Shown here: in pieces, positions 16,723-23,641 of the stretch
Layout of the letters: each line of letters starts with the position of its first letter
How positions within the stretch are numbered: the first letter of the stretch is position 1
From: Pseudomonadota bacterium
GTDB taxonomy: Bacteria; Desulfobacterota; Desulfobulbia; Desulfobulbales; Desulfocapsaceae
Length of the DNA: 35,722 nt
Assembly: GCA_018820855.1 (NCBI GenBank)
Contig: JAHJNL010000073.1
Coordinates: 1 to 35,722 of the forward strand
Direction: 5' to 3'
The notes under the pieces: generated by a model
What the model saw: the letters and a program-made list of their open reading frames with translations, nothing else
Databases searched by the model: none
What the model was told of the DNA's origin: nothing
Translations under genes and position numbers: made by a program

Positions 16723-16852
16723 TTGAAGATGAGCAGGTCTCGTATATGAGGCTTTTTGCTGAGCCATCATACAATTCGCATTTTTTCGATTCTATTCTCT
16801 TTACCACACAATTACGTATCCTGTGATCGAATACGATGGATGGAATTCTCCT

Positions 16853-17617
16853 CTATCGCAGCCCGGCAATAAAGGGACCGACTGCCTCAGGACCTTCGCT
16901 GTCCACTAAGCTGATAGTGCGGGAGCCGATGACTGCCATGTCTGCCTTGCCTTTCAGGATTTCGATGTCTTCCCGGCTCTGGATGCCGAATCCTACTGCC
17001 AGCAGCAGAGAGGTTGCTTCGCGGCAACGGTTGAGATAGTCGTTGAAATCCTTACCGAATTCTGATTTTTTTCCTGTCACACCTCTTCTGGCTGCACAGT
17101 AAATAAAACCCTGACCATATCCTGCCAGTTCACGCATGCGTTCAGTTGTAGAGGTGGGCGCAAAGATCAAAATGGGGGCCACCTGGTATTTATCTGCCAG
17201 GGTCAGGAAGGATTCTCCCATCTCCGGCGGCAGGTCAGGGATGATGAAACCCTTGATCCCATCCTCAGCAGCCCTCCGGAAAAAATCCTCTTCTCCGTAT
17301 TTGAAAATGATATTGTAATAGGTCATATAGAGGAAGGGGATGTCGTATTTCTCAGCCATTTCGGCTCCGAAGGTAAGGCAATCCTCTACTTTGGTCCCGG
17401 CAGCAAGGGAGTCCTGATTGGCCTTCAGGATGACAGGTCCGTCTGCCATGGGTTCGGAAAAGGGGATCTGCATTTCGATGCAGTCCACTCCGTTTTCCAC
17501 CATCTGCCTGATGACTTCCCGGTTGGCAGCAAAGGACGGATAGCCGAGAACTATGTGAGTCATGAGCAGAATATCTTTTTCGTTTCGTTTGTCGCGTAAT
17601 TGTTGTTCTAACTGCAT
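16853..17617 (-). CDS. trpA: Tryptophan synthase alpha chain
   Basis: The 254-residue TIM-barrel enzyme cleaves indole-3-glycerol phosphate and passes indole to TrpB. The catalytic residues are present: Glu48 (CIEMQIPFSEP) and Asp59 (PMADGP). The segment RRGVTGKKSEF and the phosphate-binding GSRTIS region are also typical. I chose the ATG at 17617 because GAGG lies 8 nt before it and MQLEQQLRDKR begins the family homology. A longer frame (to 17809) only overlaps trpB. SEP replaces the usual SDP, and the protein is slightly shorter than most TrpA proteins (about 268). It follows trpB by 19 nt. Confidence 0.95.
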   Translation of the reverse strand: MQLEQQLRDKRNEKDILLMTHIVLGYPSFAANREVIRQMVENGVDCIEMQIPFSEPMADGPVILKANQDSLAAGTKVEDCLTFGAEMAEKYDIPFLYMTYYNIIFKYGEEDFFRRAAEDGIKGFIIPDLPPEMGESFLTLADKYQVAPILIFAPTSTTERMRELAGYGQGFIYCAARRGVTGKKSEFGKDFNDYLNRCREATSLLLAVGFGIQSREDIEILKGKADMAVIGSRTISLVDSEGPEAVGPFIAGLR

Positions 17618-17636
17618 ACTGTGATCCTCATGGGAG

Positions 17637-18869
17637 TTATTTGGAGCTGTATTCCTTGCCACGATCGATGATGAATTTCTTCCAGGAAGGATCCGCAAAG
17701 GCATGGGCAATGGTGAAGATATCCTTGTCGCCCCGCCCTGACTGGTTAATGATAATGGCATCGTCCGGGGAAAGTTTGCCGACTTCACGGAAGGCACCGG
17801 CAAAGGCATGGGATGATTCCAGGGCCGGGATGATTCCTTCTTTTTTCATGGTGAGATCCAGGGCCTGCATCACCTCGTTGTCCGTGGCTGATTCAAAGCG
17901 GACTTGTTTCTTCTCCCATAGGTCAGAGAGAATGGGGGAGACCCCGACGTAATCCAGACCGGCTGCTACTGAATGGGTATGTTTCATCTGCCCATCCTCA
18001 TCTTGGAGGAACATGGTCTTATACCCTTGAGCGACTCCTGGCGAGGCATCGGGACAGTTGAGACGGATGGCGTGAGAGCCACTGTCTATCCCGTGCCCGC
18101 CCGCCTCTACACCTATCAGTTCCACATCCTTTTCGTCAAGGAAGCGTTTGAAAATTCCCATGGCATTGGAACCGCCTCCGACACAGGCGTATATTTTTGC
18201 CGGCATTTTGCCATGATACTTTATAATTTGCTCTGCGGCCTCAATGCCGATAATGGATTGGAACCAGGATACCATTTCAGGAAAAGGTGCCGGCCCACAG
18301 GCTGTGCCGAAGACGTAATGGGTGTCATCCACGTTGGTCACCCAGTCACGAAAGGCCTCGTTGATGGCGTCCTTGAGGGTGCGGGAGCCGTCCTTAACCG
18401 GAATGACTGTGGCTCCCATCTTTTCCATCCAGAAGACATTGGGGCGCTGGCGCAAAACATCTTCTTCGCCCATGTAAATGGTGCATTCCAGGCCAAACTT
18501 GGCTGCCATGGTGGCTGTGGCCATGCCATGCTGGCCGGCTCCGGTTTCGGCGATAACCCGTTTTTTGCCCATCCGTTTCACCAGGAGGCCCTGGCCCATC
18601 ACGTTGTTGGCCTTATGGGCACCGGTATGGTTGAGATCTTCCCGTTTGATATAGATCTGGGCGCCACCGAAATAGTTGCTCAGGTTTTCGGCATGGGTGA
18701 GCGGAGTTGGGCGGCAGGAATAGGTCGACATCAAGTTCAGGTATTCTTCCCAGAACGCAGGATCCTGTCTGCAGCGGTCATATTCCTTCTGCAGCTCCTG
18801 AAAGGTTTGATAAAGTACTTCGGGGATATAGGCCCCGCCCCAGTTTCCGAAAAATCCTTTTTTATCCAT
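17637..18869 (-). CDS. trpB: Tryptophan synthase beta chain
   Basis: The 410-residue PLP enzyme condenses indole with serine to tryptophan. It has the PLP lysine in HTGAHKANN (Lys86), the ETGAGQHG loop that includes the catalytic Glu, and the phosphate-binding CVGGGSNAMG. The C-terminal SGRGDKD is also present. The ATG at 18869 begins MDKKGFFGNWGGAYIPE, the usual TrpB1 start; an upstream ATG ten codons away is less likely. Together with trpA it forms a two-gene unit. No other trp biosynthesis genes are near, so this pair is separated from the rest of the pathway. Confidence 0.97.
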   Translation of the reverse strand: MDKKGFFGNWGGAYIPEVLYQTFQELQKEYDRCRQDPAFWEEYLNLMSTYSCRPTPLTHAENLSNYFGGAQIYIKREDLNHTGAHKANNVMGQGLLVKRMGKKRVIAETGAGQHGMATATMAAKFGLECTIYMGEEDVLRQRPNVFWMEKMGATVIPVKDGSRTLKDAINEAFRDWVTNVDDTHYVFGTACGPAPFPEMVSWFQSIIGIEAAEQIIKYHGKMPAKIYACVGGGSNAMGIFKRFLDEKDVELIGVEAGGHGIDSGSHAIRLNCPDASPGVAQGYKTMFLQDEDGQMKHTHSVAAGLDYVGVSPILSDLWEKKQVRFESATDNEVMQALDLTMKKEGIIPALESSHAFAGAFREVGKLSPDDAIIINQSGRGDKDIFTIAHAFADPSWKKFIIDRGKEYSSK

Positions 18870-19156
18870 TAGTGACTCCAATAAAAATAGCTTCTGCATC
18901 CTGTAATCAGGTTAAGCATTTATGATAAGATGCCTCTGAGAACATGGCTTCAGGTGATTTCTTGTCTAATCCAGGTAACTTGAAGTTGCCATAGTCCTGA
19001 ATTCTTTTTTATAACCCTTTGAGGGGCAAAGCATCTGTAAAAATAATTTTACAGGTACTAAAACATACTGCTTTTGTTGTCGATAGAAACAGTAAGCAAT
19101 AGGTGCTGATATGTGACTGAACGAAAATGATAACCTCAACAACCTGGGAGCTCACT
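18870..19156. other. Divergent intergenic region between trpB and fliW
   Basis: Two stem-loops are visible. CTGTAAAA (19035-19042) pairs with TTTTACAG (19047-19054) around a 4-nt loop. A looser TACTG...CAGTA pairing lies about 19068-19094. Both lie upstream of fliW on the plus strand and could be transcription or RNA-level control sites. No trp-operator or leader peptide for trpBA was recognised. Confidence 0.3.
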
Positions 19157-19588
19157 ATGAGTATGGAAAGCAGAGTGACACGCCAACCGGCGATTCAGTC
19201 TGAAAAAATTTTTACATTCCCTAAAGGAATACCCGGTTTTGAAGAATACACTACTTTTAGGATTTTTCACAAGGATGATGGCAAGATTTCAGCATATTGG
19301 CTGGAATCCTGTGAGTCACCCACCGTCACCTTTACCCTGGTGGACCCCACGGCCTATGACCTGAACTATGATATCTACCTGGATGACAGTGAGCAGGAAG
19401 TCATTAAAGCAGAAAACCCGCTGCACATCGGGGTCTTTCTCATGTTGAAAAAAGATGAGCAGGGGGCGAACGGTAATCGCATCAGTGCAAATATAGGCGG
19501 CCCTCTGGTCATTAATGTTCAAGAACAGCTCGGCCTGCAGAAGGTCTTGAGGAGAAGGGTTGCTAAAAGGAATAGCCAGGAGCACTGA
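19157..19588 (+). CDS. fliW: Flagellar assembly factor FliW
   Basis: The 143-residue product matches FliW, shown by FPKGIPGFEEYTTFRIF and the later LGVxL-type segment (PLHIGVFLMLKKDEQGANG) before ANIGGPLVIN. In Bacillus and epsilonproteobacteria FliW binds flagellin and also inhibits CsrA, coupling flagellin export to hag translation. The start is set at ATG 19157 (MSMESRVTRQ) after GGGAGC; an upstream start would add ten unlikely residues. csrA and flagellin are not adjacent in this window, although they often neighbour fliW in other phyla. Confidence 0.9.
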   Translation: MSMESRVTRQPAIQSEKIFTFPKGIPGFEEYTTFRIFHKDDGKISAYWLESCESPTVTFTLVDPTAYDLNYDIYLDDSEQEVIKAENPLHIGVFLMLKKDEQGANGNRISANIGGPLVINVQEQLGLQKVLRRRVAKRNSQEH

Positions 19589-19605
19589 CCAGGGTTTGCT
19601 CGGTA

Positions 19606-19639
19606 CAGCGGAGGGTTGTTATCCGTCCGCTGCTTTTTT
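19606..19639 (+). terminator. Rho-independent terminator after fliW
   Basis: CAGCGGA (19606-19612) pairs with TCCGCTG (19626-19632), followed by CTTTTTT (19633-19639). It lies 18 nt after the fliW stop and shows fliW ends as a single-gene unit. Confidence 0.85.
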
Positions 19640-19663
19640 GTCCCCTCTTCTCAGGACAGGGGG

Positions 19664-21304
19664 TCAGGTAATGAGTCTCTCTTTCTTAAGCTGCTGGCGG
19701 CACGCGGCTGCAAAGTCTTCCGGATAGTGTCCGTTGATATAGCGGAGTTGCGCCTCGCTGAATGCCCCGGGCGATTCAGGCAGTCGAGGGAGAAAAGCGT
19801 AGAGCAGATGTTGCCCCTTCTCCCCGTGTTTGTCCAATCGTTTTGGGTACTCAATGGAGGTGACCATGCGGGCGCCCAGTTCGGCAAGGGCTTTCTGGGC
19901 CAGGAATATTCCTCTGTCCAGTGAGGCCCTGGCTGCTGTGTCCGCTTCCAAGATGTTGCCTATTCGTTCTCCCGTCTCACTATGCAGGGCCATGAGTTGC
20001 AGTTCCCACTGGGAGGTCTGTGCCTTGGGGACAAAGAGCAAAGCGTGTGCATCTTCCCAGACTATCAGGTTCGTCTCAAGATCAAGGCGTCCATCCATTC
20101 GGACATTGTTGCGAATACAGCCCAGATAATCGTTGAAAAAGTCGCTGCCGGTTTCCCGGCGATACTCCTCTATTACTTCAGCTACCATGTCACCGCAGCC
20201 GAATGCGGGAAGGATGGTGCATGAGTGCAGTGGATTACCGGAAAACCCTTCTACTTCATGGGGCAGCATGGCATACTGCTGGTGGATCTGCTGGTGGGAT
20301 GCATGCAGTCGGTAGCCGGTGGGAGCATAGTCAAACCCGAAATTCCAGCCCCAGAGGGTGGCGGTCATAGTCAAGACGCCTCCTTCCCTGATTTTTTTTG
20401 TAATCTCTTTTCGTAATGTTTCCAGTTCGGGAACTCCCAACAGCCGTTGCTCCGTATTACGTTCTATTCCCAGCTGATCAGCCAGCCGAATAAAGGTACG
20501 CTGGTAATAGAGGTGGCGCAACCCCTCCATATCAACTTTTGACAGTTGCTCCATGGCATAGCGGACCGCATCGTCGGCCATATTGGCGGCATAGTGGCCT
20601 CCTGCAATGTAGGAGTTGCGTCTGAGGTATTCAAAGACGTGGGTCTCGTCTTCCACCTCATACTCCCCGACGATTTCACTGCCGCCCTGGGCACCTGGGC
20701 GCAGCACCATGATTTTCTTGTAGGCGTCAGGAAGGGAGGGGTTGTTGGCAACCGCCTCAAACAGGACGTGGTCGCTGATGCGGGCCCGGTTTCGCCCCTT
20801 CTCGTCAACGTCATAGATGAGTCCACTGGGAGCACCGGTTGAGTCTTTCCTCAGGCAACAGGCAAGCTCAGCGAGCCGAATCAGATCATCCGGATCCGTT
20901 GAACCGGTGGCCAGTGCCAGGAGCAGGGGCCGAGGCAGTTTGTTCAGAAGGGTGAGCGGGACCTGCTCTTCGCTCAGGAGGGTGCTCAGAGAAAGGGGCT
21001 CTCTCTGCTGCAGTCGCATGCGCTGTGGCTTGTCTGCACTGGCATCGGCCCACTCCTTGTCTATAAAGGTGGTACCGCGAAAGGGAAGGGGGTTGGGGAT
21101 CTCAAAGATCCAGTCTGCCTCCGAGACACAGATTGGTCCGTCAGGGAAATTGCGTTGATTGTCAAGGGGGGCGCCGGAGGCGGTCTGGCCAAGTTCTTCG
21201 ATCCTCTTCCTCTCTCTCTGGTTTGCTACCTCATAGGCGGGCTTATGGATCCCGTAAACAAAGGAATGGGTCGGGCGTACTGCTGTTCTCAGTTTCTTCG
21301 GCAC
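19664..21304 (-). CDS. Uncharacterised protein with a GalT/HIT-like nucleotidyltransferase signature
   Basis: This 546-residue soluble protein has no signal peptide or membrane segment. I do not recognise the gene. The clearest signature is residues 321-341, NFGFDY then APTGYRLHASHQQIH. It resembles the NxGxxAGxSxxHxHxQ active-site pattern of galactose-1-phosphate uridylyltransferase and Ap4A phosphorylase, but with His334, His337 and His341 in the irregular spacing HxxHxxxH. Further on, VWEDAHALLFVPKAQTSQWE (about 415-434) resembles the GalT strand pattern ending in W(P/E). These hints suggest a nucleotide-sugar or dinucleotide transferase; this is tentative. It starts with GTG and no close ATG exists. 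It stands alone, convergent with fliW. Confidence 0.6.
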   Translation of the reverse strand: MPKKLRTAVRPTHSFVYGIHKPAYEVANQRERKRIEELGQTASGAPLDNQRNFPDGPICVSEADWIFEIPNPLPFRGTTFIDKEWADASADKPQRMRLQQREPLSLSTLLSEEQVPLTLLNKLPRPLLLALATGSTDPDDLIRLAELACCLRKDSTGAPSGLIYDVDEKGRNRARISDHVLFEAVANNPSLPDAYKKIMVLRPGAQGGSEIVGEYEVEDETHVFEYLRRNSYIAGGHYAANMADDAVRYAMEQLSKVDMEGLRHLYYQRTFIRLADQLGIERNTEQRLLGVPELETLRKEITKKIREGGVLTMTATLWGWNFGFDYAPTGYRLHASHQQIHQQYAMLPHEVEGFSGNPLHSCTILPAFGCGDMVAEVIEEYRRETGSDFFNDYLGCIRNNVRMDGRLDLETNLIVWEDAHALLFVPKAQTSQWELQLMALHSETGERIGNILEADTAARASLDRGIFLAQKALAELGARMVTSIEYPKRLDKHGEKGQHLLYAFLPRLPESPGAFSEAQLRYINGHYPEDFAAACRQQLKKERLIT

Positions 21305-21619
21305 TTGATATTACCCCGATTTAGTCTGACATAGAAATATGTTGATTGCGGCCAAGGCCAGAGTTTAAAGGTTTCATATGAACGACTTGTTGCTTCACCT
21401 GAAGACTGATTGTCATCACAACGAAGTTACAGGAGCAGGCAATGAGTCATTTTTAACGATTATCATAAATAAGATGGTATTGCAATATCACATGGTTGGG
21501 GGGGAGAGTTCCTCCTTTTTTTTTGGGGGGGAATCAAACTGTTTTTGAATAAACGTAATGTCTTTTGTCTCAAGATATACCGAGAAGTCGTATAAAAAAA
21601 ATGATTTTCAAAACATTTC
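21305..21619. other. Intergenic stretch without genes between the GalT-like gene and the tetR promoter
   Basis: No coding sequence was found. The stretch contains homopolymer-rich DNA (a G6 run, a T9 run and a G8 run at about 21499-21533). The T and G tracts are unusual and might affect promoter strength or be prone to slippage. Confidence 0.3.
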
Positions 21620-21646
21620 TTGACGGCCTGATACATGCGTTATAAT
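21620..21646 (+). promoter_or_regulatory. Sigma-70-type promoter for tetR / efflux operon
   Basis: TTGACG (21620-21625) and a perfect TATAAT (21641-21646) are separated by 15 nt (or 16-17 nt if CTTGAC or an offset -35 is used). Transcription would start near 21653, ahead of the tetR start at 21730. This is the best -10 match in the window's accessory part. Confidence 0.6.
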
Positions 21647-21659
21647 ATGTGAACCAGTC

Positions 21660-21689
21660 GTCACATTGTGTAATTGTATGTCACAGTGT
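21660..21689 (+). promoter_or_regulatory. Candidate TetR operator: GTCACAnTGT direct repeat
   Basis: GTCACATTGT (21660-21669) and GTCACAGTGT (21680-21689) are spaced exactly 20 bp, two helical turns. They lie directly downstream of the TATAAT box, where a bound repressor would block transcription. The two CACA/TGTG half-sites also give weak inverted symmetry. Operator function is inferred from location only. Confidence 0.45.
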
Positions 21690-21729
21690 TCCGGGTCAGG
21701 AGACCTTTAACTCAAACGGAAACCAGGAA

Positions 21730-22350
21730 ATGCTGAAGAAAACACTCTCGCGTCGGGAAAGAGAGAAGCTCAGGCAGCGGCGAGATATGCTTGCTGCCTC
21801 TCTGGAGCTTTTTTCGGAGAAAGGGTATCACAATGTCTCCATGCAGGAGATTGCGGAACGGGCTGAGTTTGCTCTCGGGACGCTTTATAAGTTCTTCAAA
21901 AACAAGGAGGACCTCTATAAAACCATTATAGCGGAACAAGCGGATAGGTTTCATGAGGTCCTCACCAATGCCATGGAAGAGGGTGATGACGAGATTGAAA
22001 AACTGCGAAATTTCGTGCGGACGAAAGGTACAATGTTTATAAACGACGTCTCCGTTGTTCGGCTTTATTTTGCTGAAACCCAGGGGGCAAGTTTCAATAT
22101 AAAGGCAGGTCTTGATAAACAGATTCTGGAAAACATTGAACAGGACCTGCAACAACTTGCCAGGATCTTTGAGTCAGGAATAGAAAAGAAACGATTTCGA
22201 AAGATCGCAGAGCCATATTACCTCGCCGTTTCCCTGAACAGTCTCACCGATGCGTTTCTGCTTCTGTGGTTGGAAGCGCCGGAGCGGCACCCTTATCCGG
22301 AAAACCCGGATGTCATTTTGGATATTCTCTGCAAAGGCCTGTTGGAGTAG
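21730..22350 (+). CDS. TetR/AcrR-family transcriptional repressor
   Basis: The 206-residue repressor begins MLKKTLSRREREKLRQRRDM. It has the TetR helix-turn-helix at about residues 32-61 (NVSMQEIAERAEFALGTLYKFFKNKEDLY) and a variable ligand-binding C-terminus. The ATG at 21730 is chosen because it is preceded by AGGAA and starts the charged N-terminal helix; a GTG further up (21649) lies inside the promoter region. It is transcribed in the same direction as the RND efflux genes 64 nt downstream, so it probably autoregulates and represses the pump, with the pump substrate as inducer. Confidence 0.9.
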   Translation: MLKKTLSRREREKLRQRRDMLAASLELFSEKGYHNVSMQEIAERAEFALGTLYKFFKNKEDLYKTIIAEQADRFHEVLTNAMEEGDDEIEKLRNFVRTKGTMFINDVSVVRLYFAETQGASFNIKAGLDKQILENIEQDLQQLARIFESGIEKKRFRKIAEPYYLAVSLNSLTDAFLLLWLEAPERHPYPENPDVILDILCKGLLE

Positions 22351-22414
22351 TGAGTAGCCCTGTAACTTTGAAAAATGCAATTAGCTGTTCTTATTTATGT
22401 CTGGAGGTTGTTTG

Positions 22415-23641
22415 ATGCAACAAGTTGGAATGTTAGATGAATCAATAAAAAAAATGCTCCTTGTCGCCGGTTTGCTAGGTGCCTTTTTGTTGGCAGGTTG
22501 TGATCGCAACCAAGAAGCTTTGACAGAGCGACCGGATCCTCAAGTTTCCTATATAACAGTGCAACCCGAAAAGATTATGCTTTCCACGAAACTGCCGGGA
22601 CGCTCTGCCCCGTTTCGGGTCGCGGAGATCAGACCCCAGATCAGTGGCTTGATCCAGAAACGCCTTTTTACGGAAGGTTCCAATGTCAAGGCCGGTCAAG
22701 TCCTCTATCAGATAGATCCGGCTCCGACTAAGGCTGCTTTTGATAATGCCAACGCCGCGCTTGGGCGAGCCAAGTCCAGTCTGCCGTCTGTCAAAGCAAG
22801 GGCCGAACGTCTGAGCCAGCTGGTCGCAGACAAGGCGGTGAGTCAGCAGGATTACGATGATGCTGCTGCCGCCCTGATTCAGGTTGAGGCTGATATTCGA
22901 TATTACCAGGCGTCCGCAGAGGCCGCCAGCATAAACCTGGGATACACCAAAGTTACCGCGCCGATCTCCGGTCGTATTGGCAAATCCAGCGTGACCGACG
23001 GCGCCATTGTCACGGCCTATCAGACGATGGCTTTATCGACTATTCAGCAGATGGATCCCATTTATATTGATGTGCCCCAGTCTACCACCGAACTGCTACG
23101 CCTTAAGCGACGCCTGAAGGAGGGCCTGCTCAGTCAGAACGAAAATGATCAGAACAAAGTCGATCTCTTTCAGGAAGACGGTACGCCATATCCACTGGAG
23201 GGAATCTTGCAGTTCAGTGATGTCACTGTTGATCAGAGCACAGGTTCGGTCACGCTACGGGCACTCTTTCCCAATCCGGACGAGGTGATACTACCGGGGA
23301 TGTTCGTCCAGGCTATGATCAGGGAGGGTGTCAATGAGCAGGCCATCCTTATTCCACAACAAGGGGTGTCCCGCGATCCCAAGGGGAATCCTTTTGCTTT
23401 GATCGTCGATGCCGAAAGCAAAGCCGGCTTCCGTCCGCTCACACTTGACCGTGCTATCGGCGACAAATGGCTTGTTTCGGCAGGCCTTGCTCCTGGTGAC
23501 CGGGTGATCGTCGAAGGACTGTTGATGTTGCGTCCGGGTACGGTAGTGAATGCCACTCCTTTTGAGCCGGTGCAAACCGGACAGGGGCCTGCTGCCAAAG
23601 TAGGGGCATCGTCCAAAAAGCCCAGTGAAGGGGGCGTGTGA
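22415..23641 (+). CDS. RND efflux periplasmic adaptor (AcrA/MexA-type membrane-fusion lipoprotein)
   Basis: The 408-residue adaptor has a lipoprotein signal with lipobox LLAGC (Cys at about residue 29), so it is anchored to the inner membrane facing the periplasm. A biotinyl-lipoyl half-motif (FRVAEIRPQISGLIQKRLFTEGSNVKAGQVLYQID), a coiled-coil hairpin (about 100-180) and the second lipoyl half (LGYTKVTAPISGRIGKS) follow. After these comes the beta-barrel and membrane-proximal domain. The start at 22415 has GGAGG at 8 nt; an ATG six codons earlier contains that Shine-Dalgarno and is unlikely. Its TGA overlaps the pump ATG, indicating translational coupling. Confidence 0.93.
   Translation: MQQVGMLDESIKKMLLVAGLLGAFLLAGCDRNQEALTERPDPQVSYITVQPEKIMLSTKLPGRSAPFRVAEIRPQISGLIQKRLFTEGSNVKAGQVLYQIDPAPTKAAFDNANAALGRAKSSLPSVKARAERLSQLVADKAVSQQDYDDAAAALIQVEADIRYYQASAEAASINLGYTKVTAPISGRIGKSSVTDGAIVTAYQTMALSTIQQMDPIYIDVPQSTTELLRLKRRLKEGLLSQNENDQNKVDLFQEDGTPYPLEGILQFSDVTVDQSTGSVTLRALFPNPDEVILPGMFVQAMIREGVNEQAILIPQQGVSRDPKGNPFALIVDAESKAGFRPLTLDRAIGDKWLVSAGLAPGDRVIVEGLLMLRPGTVVNATPFEPVQTGQGPAAKVGASSKKPSEGGV

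Noticed and set aside
16853-17809. 318-residue TrpA with a long N-terminal extension
   Set aside because: The extra 64 residues lie wholly within trpB in another frame, are proline/serine-rich and unlike TrpA; the ATG at 17617 has a Shine-Dalgarno.
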